Shown: positions 35,920 through 44,098 of the stretch, one piece after another
Numbering within the stretch: position 1 is the first letter of the stretch
Layout: every line of letters starts with the position of its first letter
NCBI RefSeq assembly: GCF_021728535.1
Contig: NZ_JAKKDU010000001.1
Span: forward strand, 124,001 to 188,000
From: Wocania arenilitoris
GTDB lineage: Bacteria > Bacteroidota > Bacteroidia > Flavobacteriales > Flavobacteriaceae
DNA length: 64,000 nt
Direction: 5' to 3'
Position numbers and translations under genes: made by a program
Notes under the pieces: model-generated
The model's input: only the letters and a program-made list of their open reading frames with translations
Databases searched by the model: none
What the model was told of the DNA's origin: nothing

Positions 35920-37059
35920 CTATCCTAAAGCTTGTTTTAAATCGTCAATTAAATCGTCAATATCTTCAATACCTACACTTAATCTAATTAAAGAATCAAC
36001 TACACCTGTTTTTTCTCTTTCTTCTTTTGGTATACTGGCATGTGTCATACTAGCTGGATGACCAGAAAGCGACTCTACTCCTCCTAAAGACTCTGCCAAT
36101 GTAAACACTTTTAAATTTTCAACTATCTTAATAGCTTCATTATAATTATTCCCTTTTGAAGTAAATGAAATCATCCCTCCAAAATCTTTCATTTGAGTTT
36201 TAGCAATATCATGGTTTGGATGGTTTTTAAACCCAGGCCAATACACCTTTTCAACTTTAGGATGATTTGATAAATATTCAGCAACTGCTTTACCGTTCTC
36301 AGAATGGCGTTGCATTCTTATATGTAACGTTTTTATACCTCTAAGTACTAAAAAACTATCTTGCGGCCCACAAATAGCTCCGCTTGCATTTTGTATAAAG
36401 TATAATTTATCTGCCAAATCTTTATCTTTTACTACTAATGCTCCCATAACTACATCACTATGTCCTCCAAGGTATTTAGTAGCCGAATGCATAACAATAT
36501 CTGCTCCCAAATCAAGTGGTTGTTGTAAATATGGTGTAGCAAATGTATTATCCACTGCTAATAAAACATTATGCTTTTTTGCTATTTCAGATACCGCTTT
36601 AATATCAATAATAGTCATCATTGGGTTGGTTGGTGTTTCAACCCAAATAAGCTTTGTGTTAGTGTTGATATACGACTCTATTTTAGAGGTATTTTCCATT
36701 CCAATAAAATGAAATTTTATACCAAAATCCTGAAATATTTTAGTGAACAATCTAAATGAACCACCATATAAATCGTTAGTAGAAATTACTTCGTCTCCAG
36801 GTTTTAAAAGTTTAATAACAGCATCAATAGCTGCAAGACCCGACCCAAATGCAAGTCCGTAATTTCCGTTTTCAATACTCGCAAAAGCATTTTCTAAAGC
36901 ATTTCTCGTTGGGTTATGCGTTCTAGAATACTCGTATCCTTTATGTCCTCCAGGTGTGGTTTGTGCATAAGTTGATGTTTGATATATTGGAGGCATTACA
37001 GCGCCATAAGCAGCATCGTGTTTTTGACCTCCATGAATTACTTTTGTATTAAATTTCAT
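35920..37059 (-). CDS. Cystathionine gamma-synthase/lyase family PLP enzyme
   Basis: Trans-sulfuration enzyme of 379 residues. The PLP Lys195 is in HSATKYLGGH; the phosphate-binding YSRTHNPTR and the motif VDNTFATPYLQQPL are as in MetB/MetC proteins, and LGGVESLSGHPASMTHA is near the C-terminus. Sequence alone does not separate cystathionine gamma-synthase from gamma-lyase or O-acetylhomoserine sulfhydrylase of the same fold; no substrate-defining neighbour is present. It has a near-perfect consensus promoter and stands alone. Confidence 0.92.
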   Translation of the reverse strand: MKFNTKVIHGGQKHDAAYGAVMPPIYQTSTYAQTTPGGHKGYEYSRTHNPTRNALENAFASIENGNYGLAFGSGLAAIDAVIKLLKPGDEVISTNDLYGGSFRLFTKIFQDFGIKFHFIGMENTSKIESYINTNTKLIWVETPTNPMMTIIDIKAVSEIAKKHNVLLAVDNTFATPYLQQPLDLGADIVMHSATKYLGGHSDVVMGALVVKDKDLADKLYFIQNASGAICGPQDSFLVLRGIKTLHIRMQRHSENGKAVAEYLSNHPKVEKVYWPGFKNHPNHDIAKTQMKDFGGMISFTSKGNNYNEAIKIVENLKVFTLAESLGGVESLSGHPASMTHASIPKEEREKTGVVDSLIRLSVGIEDIDDLIDDLKQALG

Positions 37060-37077
37060 TGTTTATTGTATTTGAAA

Positions 37078-37108
37078 CAAATGTAACTTTAAATTCGCTC
37101 TATTCAAA
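37078..37108 (-). promoter_or_regulatory. Full consensus promoter of the PLP enzyme gene
   Basis: On the minus strand TTTG (37105-37108), 19 bases, then TACATTTG (37078-37085): perfect TTTG-N19-TAnnTTTG, 18 bases before the ATG. Confidence 0.8.
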
Positions 37109-37146
37109 CGCAATAATTACCTTTAACAATAGTTTATATTGTGATT

Positions 37147-37866
37147 ATGCTTAAAAATAATTACCTTTTAGTTGTGTGCGCTTTTTTTATGCTTTCTAGC
37201 TGTAAAGAAAAAACTCAAATTACTTTTTATGAAACAAATTTAACTTCAAAAAACAATCATATTATTGAAGTTAACATCCCTTTAGCTATTGCGAACGATA
37301 AAGTTGCTAAAGCTATAAATTCAACTATAAAAAGTTATATAATTACTGCATTACAAATTGAAGAATCAAATGACTCAGTCATAAAATCTGTTGAAGAAAG
37401 CATTGAAAACTTTAACAACGAATATAATAGTTTTATAAGCAAATTCCCTGAGAGTACACAAGAATGGGAAGCCCAAATTGATGGCGAGGTTATATTTAAA
37501 ACACCATATATTATAAGTGTTTCTTTAACGGCTTATACGAATACGGGTGGTGCCCATGGAAACTTAAATATTTCATTTTTAAATTTCAACGCTTCAACAG
37601 GGGAAACTATTGAAAACAACAAATTGTTTAAAAATATTAATGCTTTCAAAAAAATAGCAAAAGCATATTTTAAAGCCAATCTGGAGGACAAAGATCTCAT
37701 TTTTGATACTGAAAATTTTCAGCTTCCTAAAAATATTGGATATAGCGACGATGGTATTATTTTACTTTACAATACCTACGAAATTGCACCTTACGCATCT
37801 GATATTATAGAATTTAGTATTCCTTTTGAAGTAGTAAAGCCTTACCTAATTTTTAATCGCTTTTAA
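37147..37866 (+). CDS. Lipoprotein with DUF4163 and DUF3298 domains
   Basis: A 239-residue lipoprotein (MLKNNYLLVVCAFFMLSSCK; lipobox LSSC, Cys19). I choose ATG 37147 over GTG 37141. An N-terminal DUF4163-like region (about 40-130) is followed by DUF3298 (about 135-235) with the family motif TNTGGAHGNLN and FKKIAKAYFKANL. Related domains occur in PdaC and RsiV, the latter binding lysozyme; whether this one does is not known. Its 3' end overlaps the dinB-like gene on the other strand by 21 bases. Confidence 0.85.
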   Translation: MLKNNYLLVVCAFFMLSSCKEKTQITFYETNLTSKNNHIIEVNIPLAIANDKVAKAINSTIKSYIITALQIEESNDSVIKSVEESIENFNNEYNSFISKFPESTQEWEAQIDGEVIFKTPYIISVSLTAYTNTGGAHGNLNISFLNFNASTGETIENNKLFKNINAFKKIAKAYFKANLEDKDLIFDTENFQLPKNIGYSDDGIILLYNTYEIAPYASDIIEFSIPFEVVKPYLIFNRF

Positions 37867-38310
37867 TAGGGCTAAAATATATCCATAGTGTATGCCCTCG
37901 TGAACAAGTATAAACTGCAAAGCCTCATTAATATTGTTTAATGTGTTTCCGGTAGTAGAAACGGTGTATGCATTATAAGTTTTAAAAACACCATTGTTAT
38001 AATCAGCTTTTGTGTTTTCTAATGTTGAAAACAACAACCGTTTAATTTTATTAACTTCTTCTTGAGTCGCATCGGCTTCTGGTTTGGTATCTTTTCTGTA
38101 TTTATTAATCATATCATCTGAAAGAATTGATGGTAAACCAGAGAGCTTATACGCCAATAATTGCTCTGAAACCACAATATGTGCAATATTCCAAATGATA
38201 TTATTATTAAACCCTTTTGGGATTTTATTTAAATCTTCTAAAGAATTATCATCAATTATTTTATTAAAAATGGTTCGAAAATTAGCTGTTACTTGAAATG
38301 TAAAATTCAT
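37846..38310 (-). CDS. DinB-family protein
   Basis: A 154-residue four-helix bundle protein of the DinB/YfiT kind. I start at ATG 38310 (MNFTFQVTANFRTIFNKIID). The metal ligands of the family appear as His in WNIAHIVVSEQLL and two near the end (VHEGIHYGYILALLKAI). Related proteins are thiol S-transferases or have no known role. Convergent overlap of 21 bases with the lipoprotein gene. Confidence 0.85.
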   Translation of the reverse strand: MNFTFQVTANFRTIFNKIIDDNSLEDLNKIPKGFNNNIIWNIAHIVVSEQLLAYKLSGLPSILSDDMINKYRKDTKPEADATQEEVNKIKRLLFSTLENTKADYNNGVFKTYNAYTVSTTGNTLNNINEALQFILVHEGIHYGYILALLKAIKN

Positions 38311-38351
38311 ATTATTTATTTTTTTGATAAATATAGTTTTAATTTGTTTTT

Positions 38352-38359
38352 CAAAACTA
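38352..38359 (-). promoter_or_regulatory. -7 promoter box TAGTTTTG for the DinB-like gene
   Basis: Minus-strand match to TAnnTTTG, 41 bases before the ATG at 38310. It lies inside the region before the divergent gene at 38369. Confidence 0.5.
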
Positions 38360-38368
38360 TTGAGTACC

Positions 38369-38725
38369 ATGAAAAAAGCATACTATTTAAAAACCTGTAG
38401 TACCTGTATTAGAATTTTAAAGAATTTGAATTTGCCACCTGAATTTATTTTACAGGACATTAAAACTGAAGAAATAACAACTAAGCAGCTGGAAGAAATG
38501 AAAACACTTGCAGGAAGTTATGAAGCACTTTTTAGCAAACGCGCTAAGCTTTATAAAGAAATGGATTTAAAAAACCAACAACTAGAAGAGCGCGATTACA
38601 AACAATATATCTTAGAGCATTATACCTTTTTAAGCAGACCTGTTATAATTATTGATGATGCTATTTTTATTGGTAATTCTAACAAAACGGTTGAGGCTAT
38701 AAAATTACATCTTGGTGAAAATTAA
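38369..38725 (+). CDS. ArsC/Spx-family thioredoxin-fold protein
   Basis: A 118-residue protein beginning MKKAYYLKTCSTCIRIL, a thioredoxin-like fold with CSTC near residue 10; SRPVIIIDDAIFIGNSN near the end holds the cis-Pro loop. It fits the ArsC/Spx family (YffB-like). Arsenate reduction would need further residues that I cannot confirm, so the role is open. I chose this ATG over upstream codons, which have no family match. Divergent from the DinB-like gene. Confidence 0.85.
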   Translation: MKKAYYLKTCSTCIRILKNLNLPPEFILQDIKTEEITTKQLEEMKTLAGSYEALFSKRAKLYKEMDLKNQQLEERDYKQYILEHYTFLSRPVIIIDDAIFIGNSNKTVEAIKLHLGEN

Positions 38726-38900
38726 GGATCAATTTCAAAAGTTGTGTGTAAAATAATATTTATTTATGTTTTAGGTAGTTTTTATGTATAACAAATGTGA
38801 CTAATTTACTTTTTCTGTGTCTAACAGACATGTATTGATAAAATAACGTATTTTAACCTTTACAAAACTTAATAAGTAACACTTAAAAAAACAAAACAAA

Positions 38901-39377
38901 ATGGGACTATTTTCATTCATTAAAAACGCTGGAGCCAAAGTATTTGGAATAGGAAAAACAGATGTTGAAGAAGCAGCAGAAGCAAAACTGAGAGCTGAAG
39001 CAGCAGCTGCAGCAAGTTTACAAGAAACTGTTGGAGATTTACAATTACAAGTAGAAAACCTTAATATTCATATAGTTGATGATATAGCTACAATTACAGG
39101 AATGGCTTACGATCAAGCTACAAAAGAAAAAGTTGTTTTAGTTGTAGGTAACTCAAACGGAATTGCAACGGTAGACGATCAAATGACAGTTGAGCATATT
39201 GAGCCAGAAGCACAATTTCATACTGTTGTTAGCGGAGATACTTTAGGTAAAATAGCTAAAAACTATTATGGTAATGCTATGAAATACCCAGTAATTTTTG
39301 AAGCCAACAAACCAATGCTTACACATCCAGATAAAATATATCCAGGACAAGTATTACGTATTCCTGCCTTAGACTAA
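38901..39377 (+). CDS. kbp: BON-LysM protein, Kbp (YgaU)-like
   Basis: A 158-residue cytosolic protein: an Ala-rich helical start (EEAAEAKLRAEAAAAASLQE), a BON domain at about 40-100 (VENLNIHIVDDIATITGMAY) and a LysM domain at about 105-155 (FHTVVSGDTLGKIAKNYYGN; YPGQVLRIPALD). This is the organisation of E. coli Kbp/YgaU, which binds potassium. No signal peptide. It has a strong terminator behind it. Confidence 0.88.
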   Translation: MGLFSFIKNAGAKVFGIGKTDVEEAAEAKLRAEAAAAASLQETVGDLQLQVENLNIHIVDDIATITGMAYDQATKEKVVLVVGNSNGIATVDDQMTVEHIEPEAQFHTVVSGDTLGKIAKNYYGNAMKYPVIFEANKPMLTHPDKIYPGQVLRIPALD

Positions 39378-39398
39378 TTTAAAGCACCTACTTTTATG

Positions 39399-39432
39399 AA
39401 AAAAGCCAACTTATTTTTAAGTTGGCTTTTTT
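39399..39432 (+). terminator. Terminator after the Kbp-like gene
   Basis: AAGCCAACTTA pairs with TAAGTTGGCTT over a TTTT loop, with a T run after and an A run before. Confidence 0.92.
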
Positions 39433-39435
39433 AAT

Positions 39436-39512
39436 CGTCATTCTGAGCGAAGCACGAGAATCTGTTTGTTATTAGTTTTAATCAAAAAGATTGACACAGT
39501 CATCCTTCCTTC
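39436..39512. repeat. MITE-like element, copy 2
   Basis: Starts CGTCATTCTGAGCGAAGCAC then GAGAATCTGTTT, has AATCAAAAAGATTGACACAG in the middle, and fades towards 39512. Same block order as 45288-45373 and, in part, 5511-5608. The right end is degenerate. Confidence 0.65.
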
Positions 39513-39530
39513 ACAATAATCAACGCTCTT

Positions 39531-39941
39531 TTAACAATGCTCATTATAAGCATCAACAAGGTTTTCAGCAATTAATTCTGCGGGCCTACCTTCAATATGA
39601 TGACGCTCTAGCATGTGTACCAACTCACCATCTTTAAATAATGCCATACAAGGCGAGCTTGGAGGAAACGGAATCATATATTCTCTTGCCTTATCAACAG
39701 CCTCTCTATCAACACCTGCAAAAACAGTTGTAATATGTGTTGGGCGTTTAGCATTTTGTAAACTCATTCTAGCACCTGGGCGCGCATTTGCTGCTGCACA
39801 ACCACAAACCGAATTTACAACTACTAAAGTTGTCCCTTCTTTTGCTAAAGCAGCATCAACAGCCTCGGCAGTTTGTAACTCTTCAAAACCAACATTGGTT
39901 AAATCTTCGCGCATTGGTTTTACTAATTCTGCTGGATACAT
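39531..39941 (-). CDS. Bacilliredoxin (BrxA/BrxB, YphP/YqiW family)
   Basis: A 136-residue thioredoxin-fold protein whose CGC active site is in VVNSVCGCAAANARPG; the start MYPAELVKPMREDLTNVGFE and the C-terminal HMLERHHIEGRPAELIAENL are typical. In Bacillus these proteins debacillithiolate others. Bacteroidetes are among the groups reported with bacillithiol, so the same role is likely. The gene is alone; the following gap holds repeats. Confidence 0.95.
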   Translation of the reverse strand: MYPAELVKPMREDLTNVGFEELQTAEAVDAALAKEGTTLVVVNSVCGCAAANARPGARMSLQNAKRPTHITTVFAGVDREAVDKAREYMIPFPPSSPCMALFKDGELVHMLERHHIEGRPAELIAENLVDAYNEHC

Positions 39942-40007
39942 ATCTTAAATTTTTATGTTATAATTAATACGCTGCAAAGTTAATCAAAAAAGGGATAATT
40001 ATTATTA

Positions 40008-40130
40008 GAGCGTTCCCTTAAAAAGCTTATGGCGTTATAAGGTCAGGCTATCGCTACTCGCGTCCTCTCCCGATAGTTATCGGGATCGGCGAGCTCAAAC
40101 ACGCCGCTCTATCCTTAAAGCTTTGCAACT
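40008..40130. repeat. Intergenic GAGCGTT repeat, copy 2
   Basis: Begins GAGCGTTCCCTTAAAAAGC, contains CAGGCTATCGCTACTCGC, the palindromic CCCGATAGTTATCGGGATCG and GAGCTCAAACACGCC, and ends ATCCTTAAAGC, close to a reversed start. Same family as 5420-5495; the CCCGATAG...CTATCGGG palindrome is also in the element at 5511. Confidence 0.7.
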
Positions 40131-40194
40131 GTAACAAAATCATAAAAAATTAAACTAACAATAGTATATTTACGCTTTAATAAATAATAAATAC

Positions 40195-40974
40195 ATGAGT
40201 TTTTCAAAATGGATAGGTGCCTCATTAGGCTGGTCGTTTGGTGGTCCAATAGGTGCTATAATTGGGTTAGCATTAGGGAGTATAGTTGATGCCATGGCAG
40301 ACGGTAAAAACAGTCCGTTTTTAGGGCAAGGTAACCCACAACAAAGCAGACGCAGAACCACTTACAGAACGCGCCAAAGGCAACGCCCACAAACCCAATC
40401 GGGCGATTTTGAAGTGAGTTTACTAGTGTTAGCCTCTGTGGTTATAAAAGCCGATGGCAAACAAGACCAAAGCGAGTTAGATTTTGTACGTCAACAATTT
40501 GTAAACATGTATGGTAAAGAACGAGCAAATCATGCCTTTAAATTATTTAAAAATATAAGCAAGCAAAACATTTCTGTAAGGCCAGTATGCTTGCAAATTA
40601 GACAAATGATGGATCACCCATCTCGCCTACAACTTATGCACTTTTTGTTTGGTATTGCTAAAGCTGATGGTACAGTAACAAGCGATGAAGAACGTCAAAT
40701 TTATACCATAGCAGGTTATTTGGGCATTAGCTCGCGCGATTACGACAGTATAAAAGCCATGTTTTATAATAGTATCGACAATGCCTATAAAATTTTAGAG
40801 ACAGATAAAAGTGCAACTAACGACGAGATTAAAAAAGCCTATCGTAAAATGGCAAAAAAATACCATCCAGATAAAGTTATTCACTTAGGTAAAGAACACC
40901 AAAAAGGCGCCGAAGAAAAATTTAGGCAAGTACAAAAAGCTTACGAGCAGTTGCAGAAGGAGCGAAGGTTTTAA
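40195..40974 (+). CDS. TerB-DnaJ protein (DjlA-like)
   Basis: A 259-residue protein: Gly-rich hydrophobic start ([20 protein letters not shown]), an Arg/Gln linker (about 50-70), a TerB-like helical domain at 75-185 with acidic repeats ([33 protein letters not shown]), then a J domain at 195-259 with HPD at 224-226. Such DjlA-like proteins are membrane-anchored DnaK co-chaperones; the hydrophobic glycine-rich start may insert or self-associate. A second TerB-only gene lies at 51676. Confidence 0.9.
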   Translation: MSFSKWIGASLGWSFGGPIGAIIGLALGSIVDAMADGKNSPFLGQGNPQQSRRRTTYRTRQRQRPQTQSGDFEVSLLVLASVVIKADGKQDQSELDFVRQQFVNMYGKERANHAFKLFKNISKQNISVRPVCLQIRQMMDHPSRLQLMHFLFGIAKADGTVTSDEERQIYTIAGYLGISSRDYDSIKAMFYNSIDNAYKILETDKSATNDEIKKAYRKMAKKYHPDKVIHLGKEHQKGAEEKFRQVQKAYEQLQKERRF

Positions 40975-40980
40975 TCTTTT

Positions 40981-41008
40981 GTCATTCCTGCGAAAGCAGG
41001 AATCTCAT
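40981..41008. repeat. GCAGGAAT palindromic repeat, intergenic copy
   Basis: ATTCCTGCGAAAGCAGGAAT at 40984-41003 has perfect 8-base arms and a GAAA loop. The same sequence is at 62258-62277, and a variant is inside a gene at 62161-62180. It follows the TerB-DnaJ stop and could act as an RNA hairpin. Confidence 0.75.
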
Positions 41009-41092
41009 TTAATTCATTCTAAATGATTAATTTTTTCGAAAAAACTTAGGAGACCTTTTTATAATTTGACCATTAAGTAATAAACCCGTTTT

Positions 41093-41632
41093 ATGAACGA
41101 TAAAAAAATCTTAGAACTTTTTAAAGATGGTCAGCGAGAAAAAGCATTTAAAAAATTATATAGGCTTTATCCAAAAATTGAAGCGTTAATACTTTCAAAA
41201 GGAGGAAGCAAACAAGATGCTTCAGATGTTTTTCAAGAAGCCTTAATTATACTTAACAGAAATCTGGAAAAATCAGATTTTAAATTAACATCTTCATTTT
41301 ATACGTATTTATATTCGGTGTCTAGATTTGTTTGGAAAGACACCCAAAAGAAGTTTTCAAAACAAGAATTACACAATTTTAACGATAAACAAATTGAATA
41401 TTTCCACAGTGTTTTAGAAGAAAAAAAATACCAACTAGCAGAACGCGCATTTCTAGAATTAGGAGAACGATGTCGGCAACTTTTACAACTGTTTTATCAT
41501 AAAGCCATGTCTTTTAAAGATATAGCTAAAGTGATGCAATTTAAATCTGAAAAAATTGCAAAAAACCAGAAGTACAAGTGCTTAACAAAAGTAAAAGACA
41601 TATACCGAAACAGTAAAACAGTTCAATCTTAA
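41093..41632 (+). CDS. ECF-type sigma factor
   Basis: A 179-residue sigma-70 family factor. Region 2 is at about 25-90 (DASDVFQEALIILNRNLE; SFYTYLYSVSRFVWKD) and region 4 at about 110-170 (LGERCRQLLQLFYHKAMSFK, KDIAKVMQFKSEKIAKNQKY). It lies 11 bases before a membrane protein with an anti-sigma-like N-terminus, so the pair is a sigma/anti-sigma unit. The regulon is unknown; I see no autoregulatory promoter I can name. Confidence 0.93.
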   Translation: MNDKKILELFKDGQREKAFKKLYRLYPKIEALILSKGGSKQDASDVFQEALIILNRNLEKSDFKLTSSFYTYLYSVSRFVWKDTQKKFSKQELHNFNDKQIEYFHSVLEEKKYQLAERAFLELGERCRQLLQLFYHKAMSFKDIAKVMQFKSEKIAKNQKYKCLTKVKDIYRNSKTVQS

Positions 41633-41643
41633 TTCAGGGCAAC

Positions 41644-43710
41644 ATGGAAAATTATATACAAAATATAGCGTTAATAAATCAGTATCTAAATAAAACACTT
41701 TCAAAAACTGATATTCAAAATTTTGAGTACCTTTTAAAAACCGATTCAAATTTTAATACGCTTTACGATGAGCATAAAACATTTTTAGAAGGCTTAAAGC
41801 GTCAGCAATTAAAAACGGAAATTGTAAATGCGAAACGATCCTACTTGAAAAGTAAACTGTTTAAGTTTATTGGCGTTTCAATTGTTGTTTTAACAGTTGT
41901 AGTAGTAGCTTATGTTTTAATTTCAAATCAATCACAGCAACCAATTCATAATAACAATCAGGAAAATAACAGTATAATAATTGATAGTGTTTCAAATAAG
42001 GCATCACTTAAACGTAACGATTCCATAGTTTTAAAAGATTCAATATTCTCTAAAAAAGAAATTGTAGTTGAAGGTCAAAAAACTTTAAAAAACATTGAAA
42101 TTTCATTTACAAAACCACCACAAAAACTTAAAATAAACACTCAAAAAGACACAGTTATAGTTTGTAATGAAGGCACAAAGTTGGATATAAAAGCCAACTC
42201 ATTTATCGATGGTAATGGTAGCCTCATAAAAGGAATTATTGATTTAAATGTTACCGAATATTATAAACTCTCTGATATGCTTTTGGCAAATCTTAGTACC
42301 ACTTCTGATGGAAAACCATTAGAAACTGGAGGCATGTTAAACATTAAAGCTTTTAAAGGAGACGAGCTTTTACAATTAAAGAAAAGCATTGAAATTTCAT
42401 TTCCAACTTCAAATAAAAAAGAAGGGATGCAACTCTTTTCTGGCGAATGGAAAAATGAAAATGTTAATTGGAAACTTGCAAAAAATGAAATACTGGTTGA
42501 TTCAATAAAAGCTATCGGAGTAGAAGAAAATATAGAAGTTCCTTTTGCTATAGTAGAAGAAGTCCCAATATTTCCTGGCTGTGAAGAAGGGAATAATATG
42601 CAAAAGAAAAATTGTTTTAGTGCTGCTATACAAAAACATGTACAAAGGAATTTTGATGTTAATGTTGCAGCAAGCCTAGGTTTTGAAGGTAGACAACGTG
42701 TTAATACAATTTTTAAAATAGACGAAAATGGTAATGTTTTTGCCGTCCAATCTAGAGCATCACACCCAACAATTGAAGCAGAAGCAAATCGGGTTATGGC
42801 ATTATTGCCAAAAATGAAACCTGGTTTACAACGTGGTAAAGCTGTTACGGTTCCGTATTCGTTACCCATTATTTTTACCGTTTCAGATAACGCTAAGATT
42901 TTTAAAGTAAGCGTTCCACAGAATAGTAAAATAGAAATGGATACTGTTTATGATTATATAAGGGGAGACACGGAATTTATAAGACGTGTAATGCATGACA
43001 ATAATTTTGCTGTAGATTCTGCATTTATTAAAAAATGGAAAACGTGGAAAGAGAAAAGGTTGATTAGAATTATTGGAGATAAGGATGTTAAGGTAGTTAT
43101 AAGAAAACCTTTGTTTGATATGGAAAACACAAGATTTAAAATACTAGAAGATGATTCAATAAGTAGAGGTGGCCATATTATAAGAAAGGTTTGGGATGAA
43201 TCTCAGGTATCAACCACATCTAAGATTATGAGACTTGTTCCTAAACCAAAAATTATTGTTGGAGATGAATTAGTAACCGAAGAGACATTACAAAAGCGCT
43301 TAGATAATCCTAATGAAAATATTGCTATTACAACAAAAGATGTTAATAATTATGCCATGAGAATTTTAGATTTAGGTTGGATTAATTTAGATAGATTTGT
43401 AAGATATGGCAATGTTGTAGATTATAAAATTAAAGTTAAAAACAGAAACGGAAGTGCAAAAGTAAGTATGGTGTTTAAATCGTTAAGTTCCATTTTACCA
43501 AGTAAAAATATAAAAGGATATTTCAGTTTTGGAAAAGTTGTAAATGAAGAGGAAGTTACACTAGTGGCTATTAAAAAACAAAATCAAAAATTGTATTTGG
43601 ATGTTATTGATACCAACACTAAAGCGAGCCAAAATATTGAGTTTAATTTTAAAGAAGTGAGTTTACAGGAATTGAAAAATGAATTACAGAAACTGAACAA
43701 GCTATTTTAG
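41644..43710 (+). CDS. Membrane anti-sigma-like protein with TonB C-terminal domain
   Basis: A 688-residue protein. Residues 1-70 are cytosolic and helical (MENYIQNIALINQYLNKTLS), where an anti-sigma factor would bind; one membrane helix at about 74-94 (FIGVSIVVLTVVVVAYVLI); then an extracytoplasmic region with a beta-rich domain (about 165-270; NEGTKLDIKANSFIDGNGSL). At about 305-415 lies a TonB C-terminal domain (VPIFPGCEEGNN; FEGRQRVNTIFKIDENGNVF; RVMALLPKMKPGLQRGKAV). A further 270 residues are unrecognised. The Pro-rich spacer of true TonB is missing. The fusion suggests that outer-membrane or periplasmic contact is passed to the sigma factor. Confidence 0.8.
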   Translation: MENYIQNIALINQYLNKTLSKTDIQNFEYLLKTDSNFNTLYDEHKTFLEGLKRQQLKTEIVNAKRSYLKSKLFKFIGVSIVVLTVVVVAYVLISNQSQQPIHNNNQENNSIIIDSVSNKASLKRNDSIVLKDSIFSKKEIVVEGQKTLKNIEISFTKPPQKLKINTQKDTVIVCNEGTKLDIKANSFIDGNGSLIKGIIDLNVTEYYKLSDMLLANLSTTSDGKPLETGGMLNIKAFKGDELLQLKKSIEISFPTSNKKEGMQLFSGEWKNENVNWKLAKNEILVDSIKAIGVEENIEVPFAIVEEVPIFPGCEEGNNMQKKNCFSAAIQKHVQRNFDVNVAASLGFEGRQRVNTIFKIDENGNVFAVQSRASHPTIEAEANRVMALLPKMKPGLQRGKAVTVPYSLPIIFTVSDNAKIFKVSVPQNSKIEMDTVYDYIRGDTEFIRRVMHDNNFAVDSAFIKKWKTWKEKRLIRIIGDKDVKVVIRKPLFDMENTRFKILEDDSISRGGHIIRKVWDESQVSTTSKIMRLVPKPKIIVGDELVTEETLQKRLDNPNENIAITTKDVNNYAMRILDLGWINLDRFVRYGNVVDYKIKVKNRNGSAKVSMVFKSLSSILPSKNIKGYFSFGKVVNEEEVTLVAIKKQNQKLYLDVIDTNTKASQNIEFNFKEVSLQELKNELQKLNKLF

Positions 43711-43904
43711 CCTCTATAATTCACATCAATATAATCAATAGCCTCTTGTTGAGAAAAAACAGCAAACTTTTTATAGCGGTTATGTAAATCTACAATTTCA
43801 TCGAGTCCTTTTTGTACTAGCGGTTTGTTTTCTCATGTATTGAGGTGAGCAACTAAAGTTTTAAGGCAACCTTGTTTATACGCTATTTGGCCGATAACTT
43901 GGAT
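43707..43904 (-). pseudogene. C-terminal remnant of an unrecognised gene
   Basis: Minus strand from about 43904: QVIGQIAYKQGCLKTLVAHL, a TGA in place of a likely Trp, then ENKPLVQKGLDEIVDLHNRY and KKFAVFSQQEAIDYIDVNYR, ending in TAA at 43709-43707. The stop overlaps the stop of the preceding gene by a few bases. No start; the upstream edge meets TAATACCAATTCAATT (43905), which resembles the IS terminus at 3784 and 9390. I do not recognise the family. Confidence 0.5.
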
Positions 43905-43928
43905 TAATACCAATTCAATTATGTAACT
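43905..43928. mobile_element. Possible solo IS terminus
   Basis: TAATACCAATTCAATTATGT shares TACCAATT.AAT.ATGTAA with the ends of the two IS copies at 3784 and 9390. The bases beyond (to 44098) show nothing else that I can identify. Confidence 0.4.
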
Positions 43929-44098
43929 AAAGGGAAACAAGTTTTTTCATATTAAGTTTTAAAATAGCCAAGTAAATGCTTTTTTAAAAGAGTTATATTT
44001 TACAATTTAACCACGTTGTACTTTAAAGAAACACCTTTTACAATAGCATAAAAAATGCCTTTTTAGTAGTGTAATTAGCATCTGTATACTAACAAAAA

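Noticed and set aside
38369-38725. Arsenate reductase as a firm function
   Set aside because: The fold is right, but the family includes Spx- and YffB-like proteins and no ars gene is nearby.
42261-42869. 202-residue open frame on the minus strand
   Set aside because: It lies wholly inside the anti-sigma/TonB-like gene, is rich in Ser, Phe and Cys, has no recognisable motif, and reflects the codon use of the real gene.
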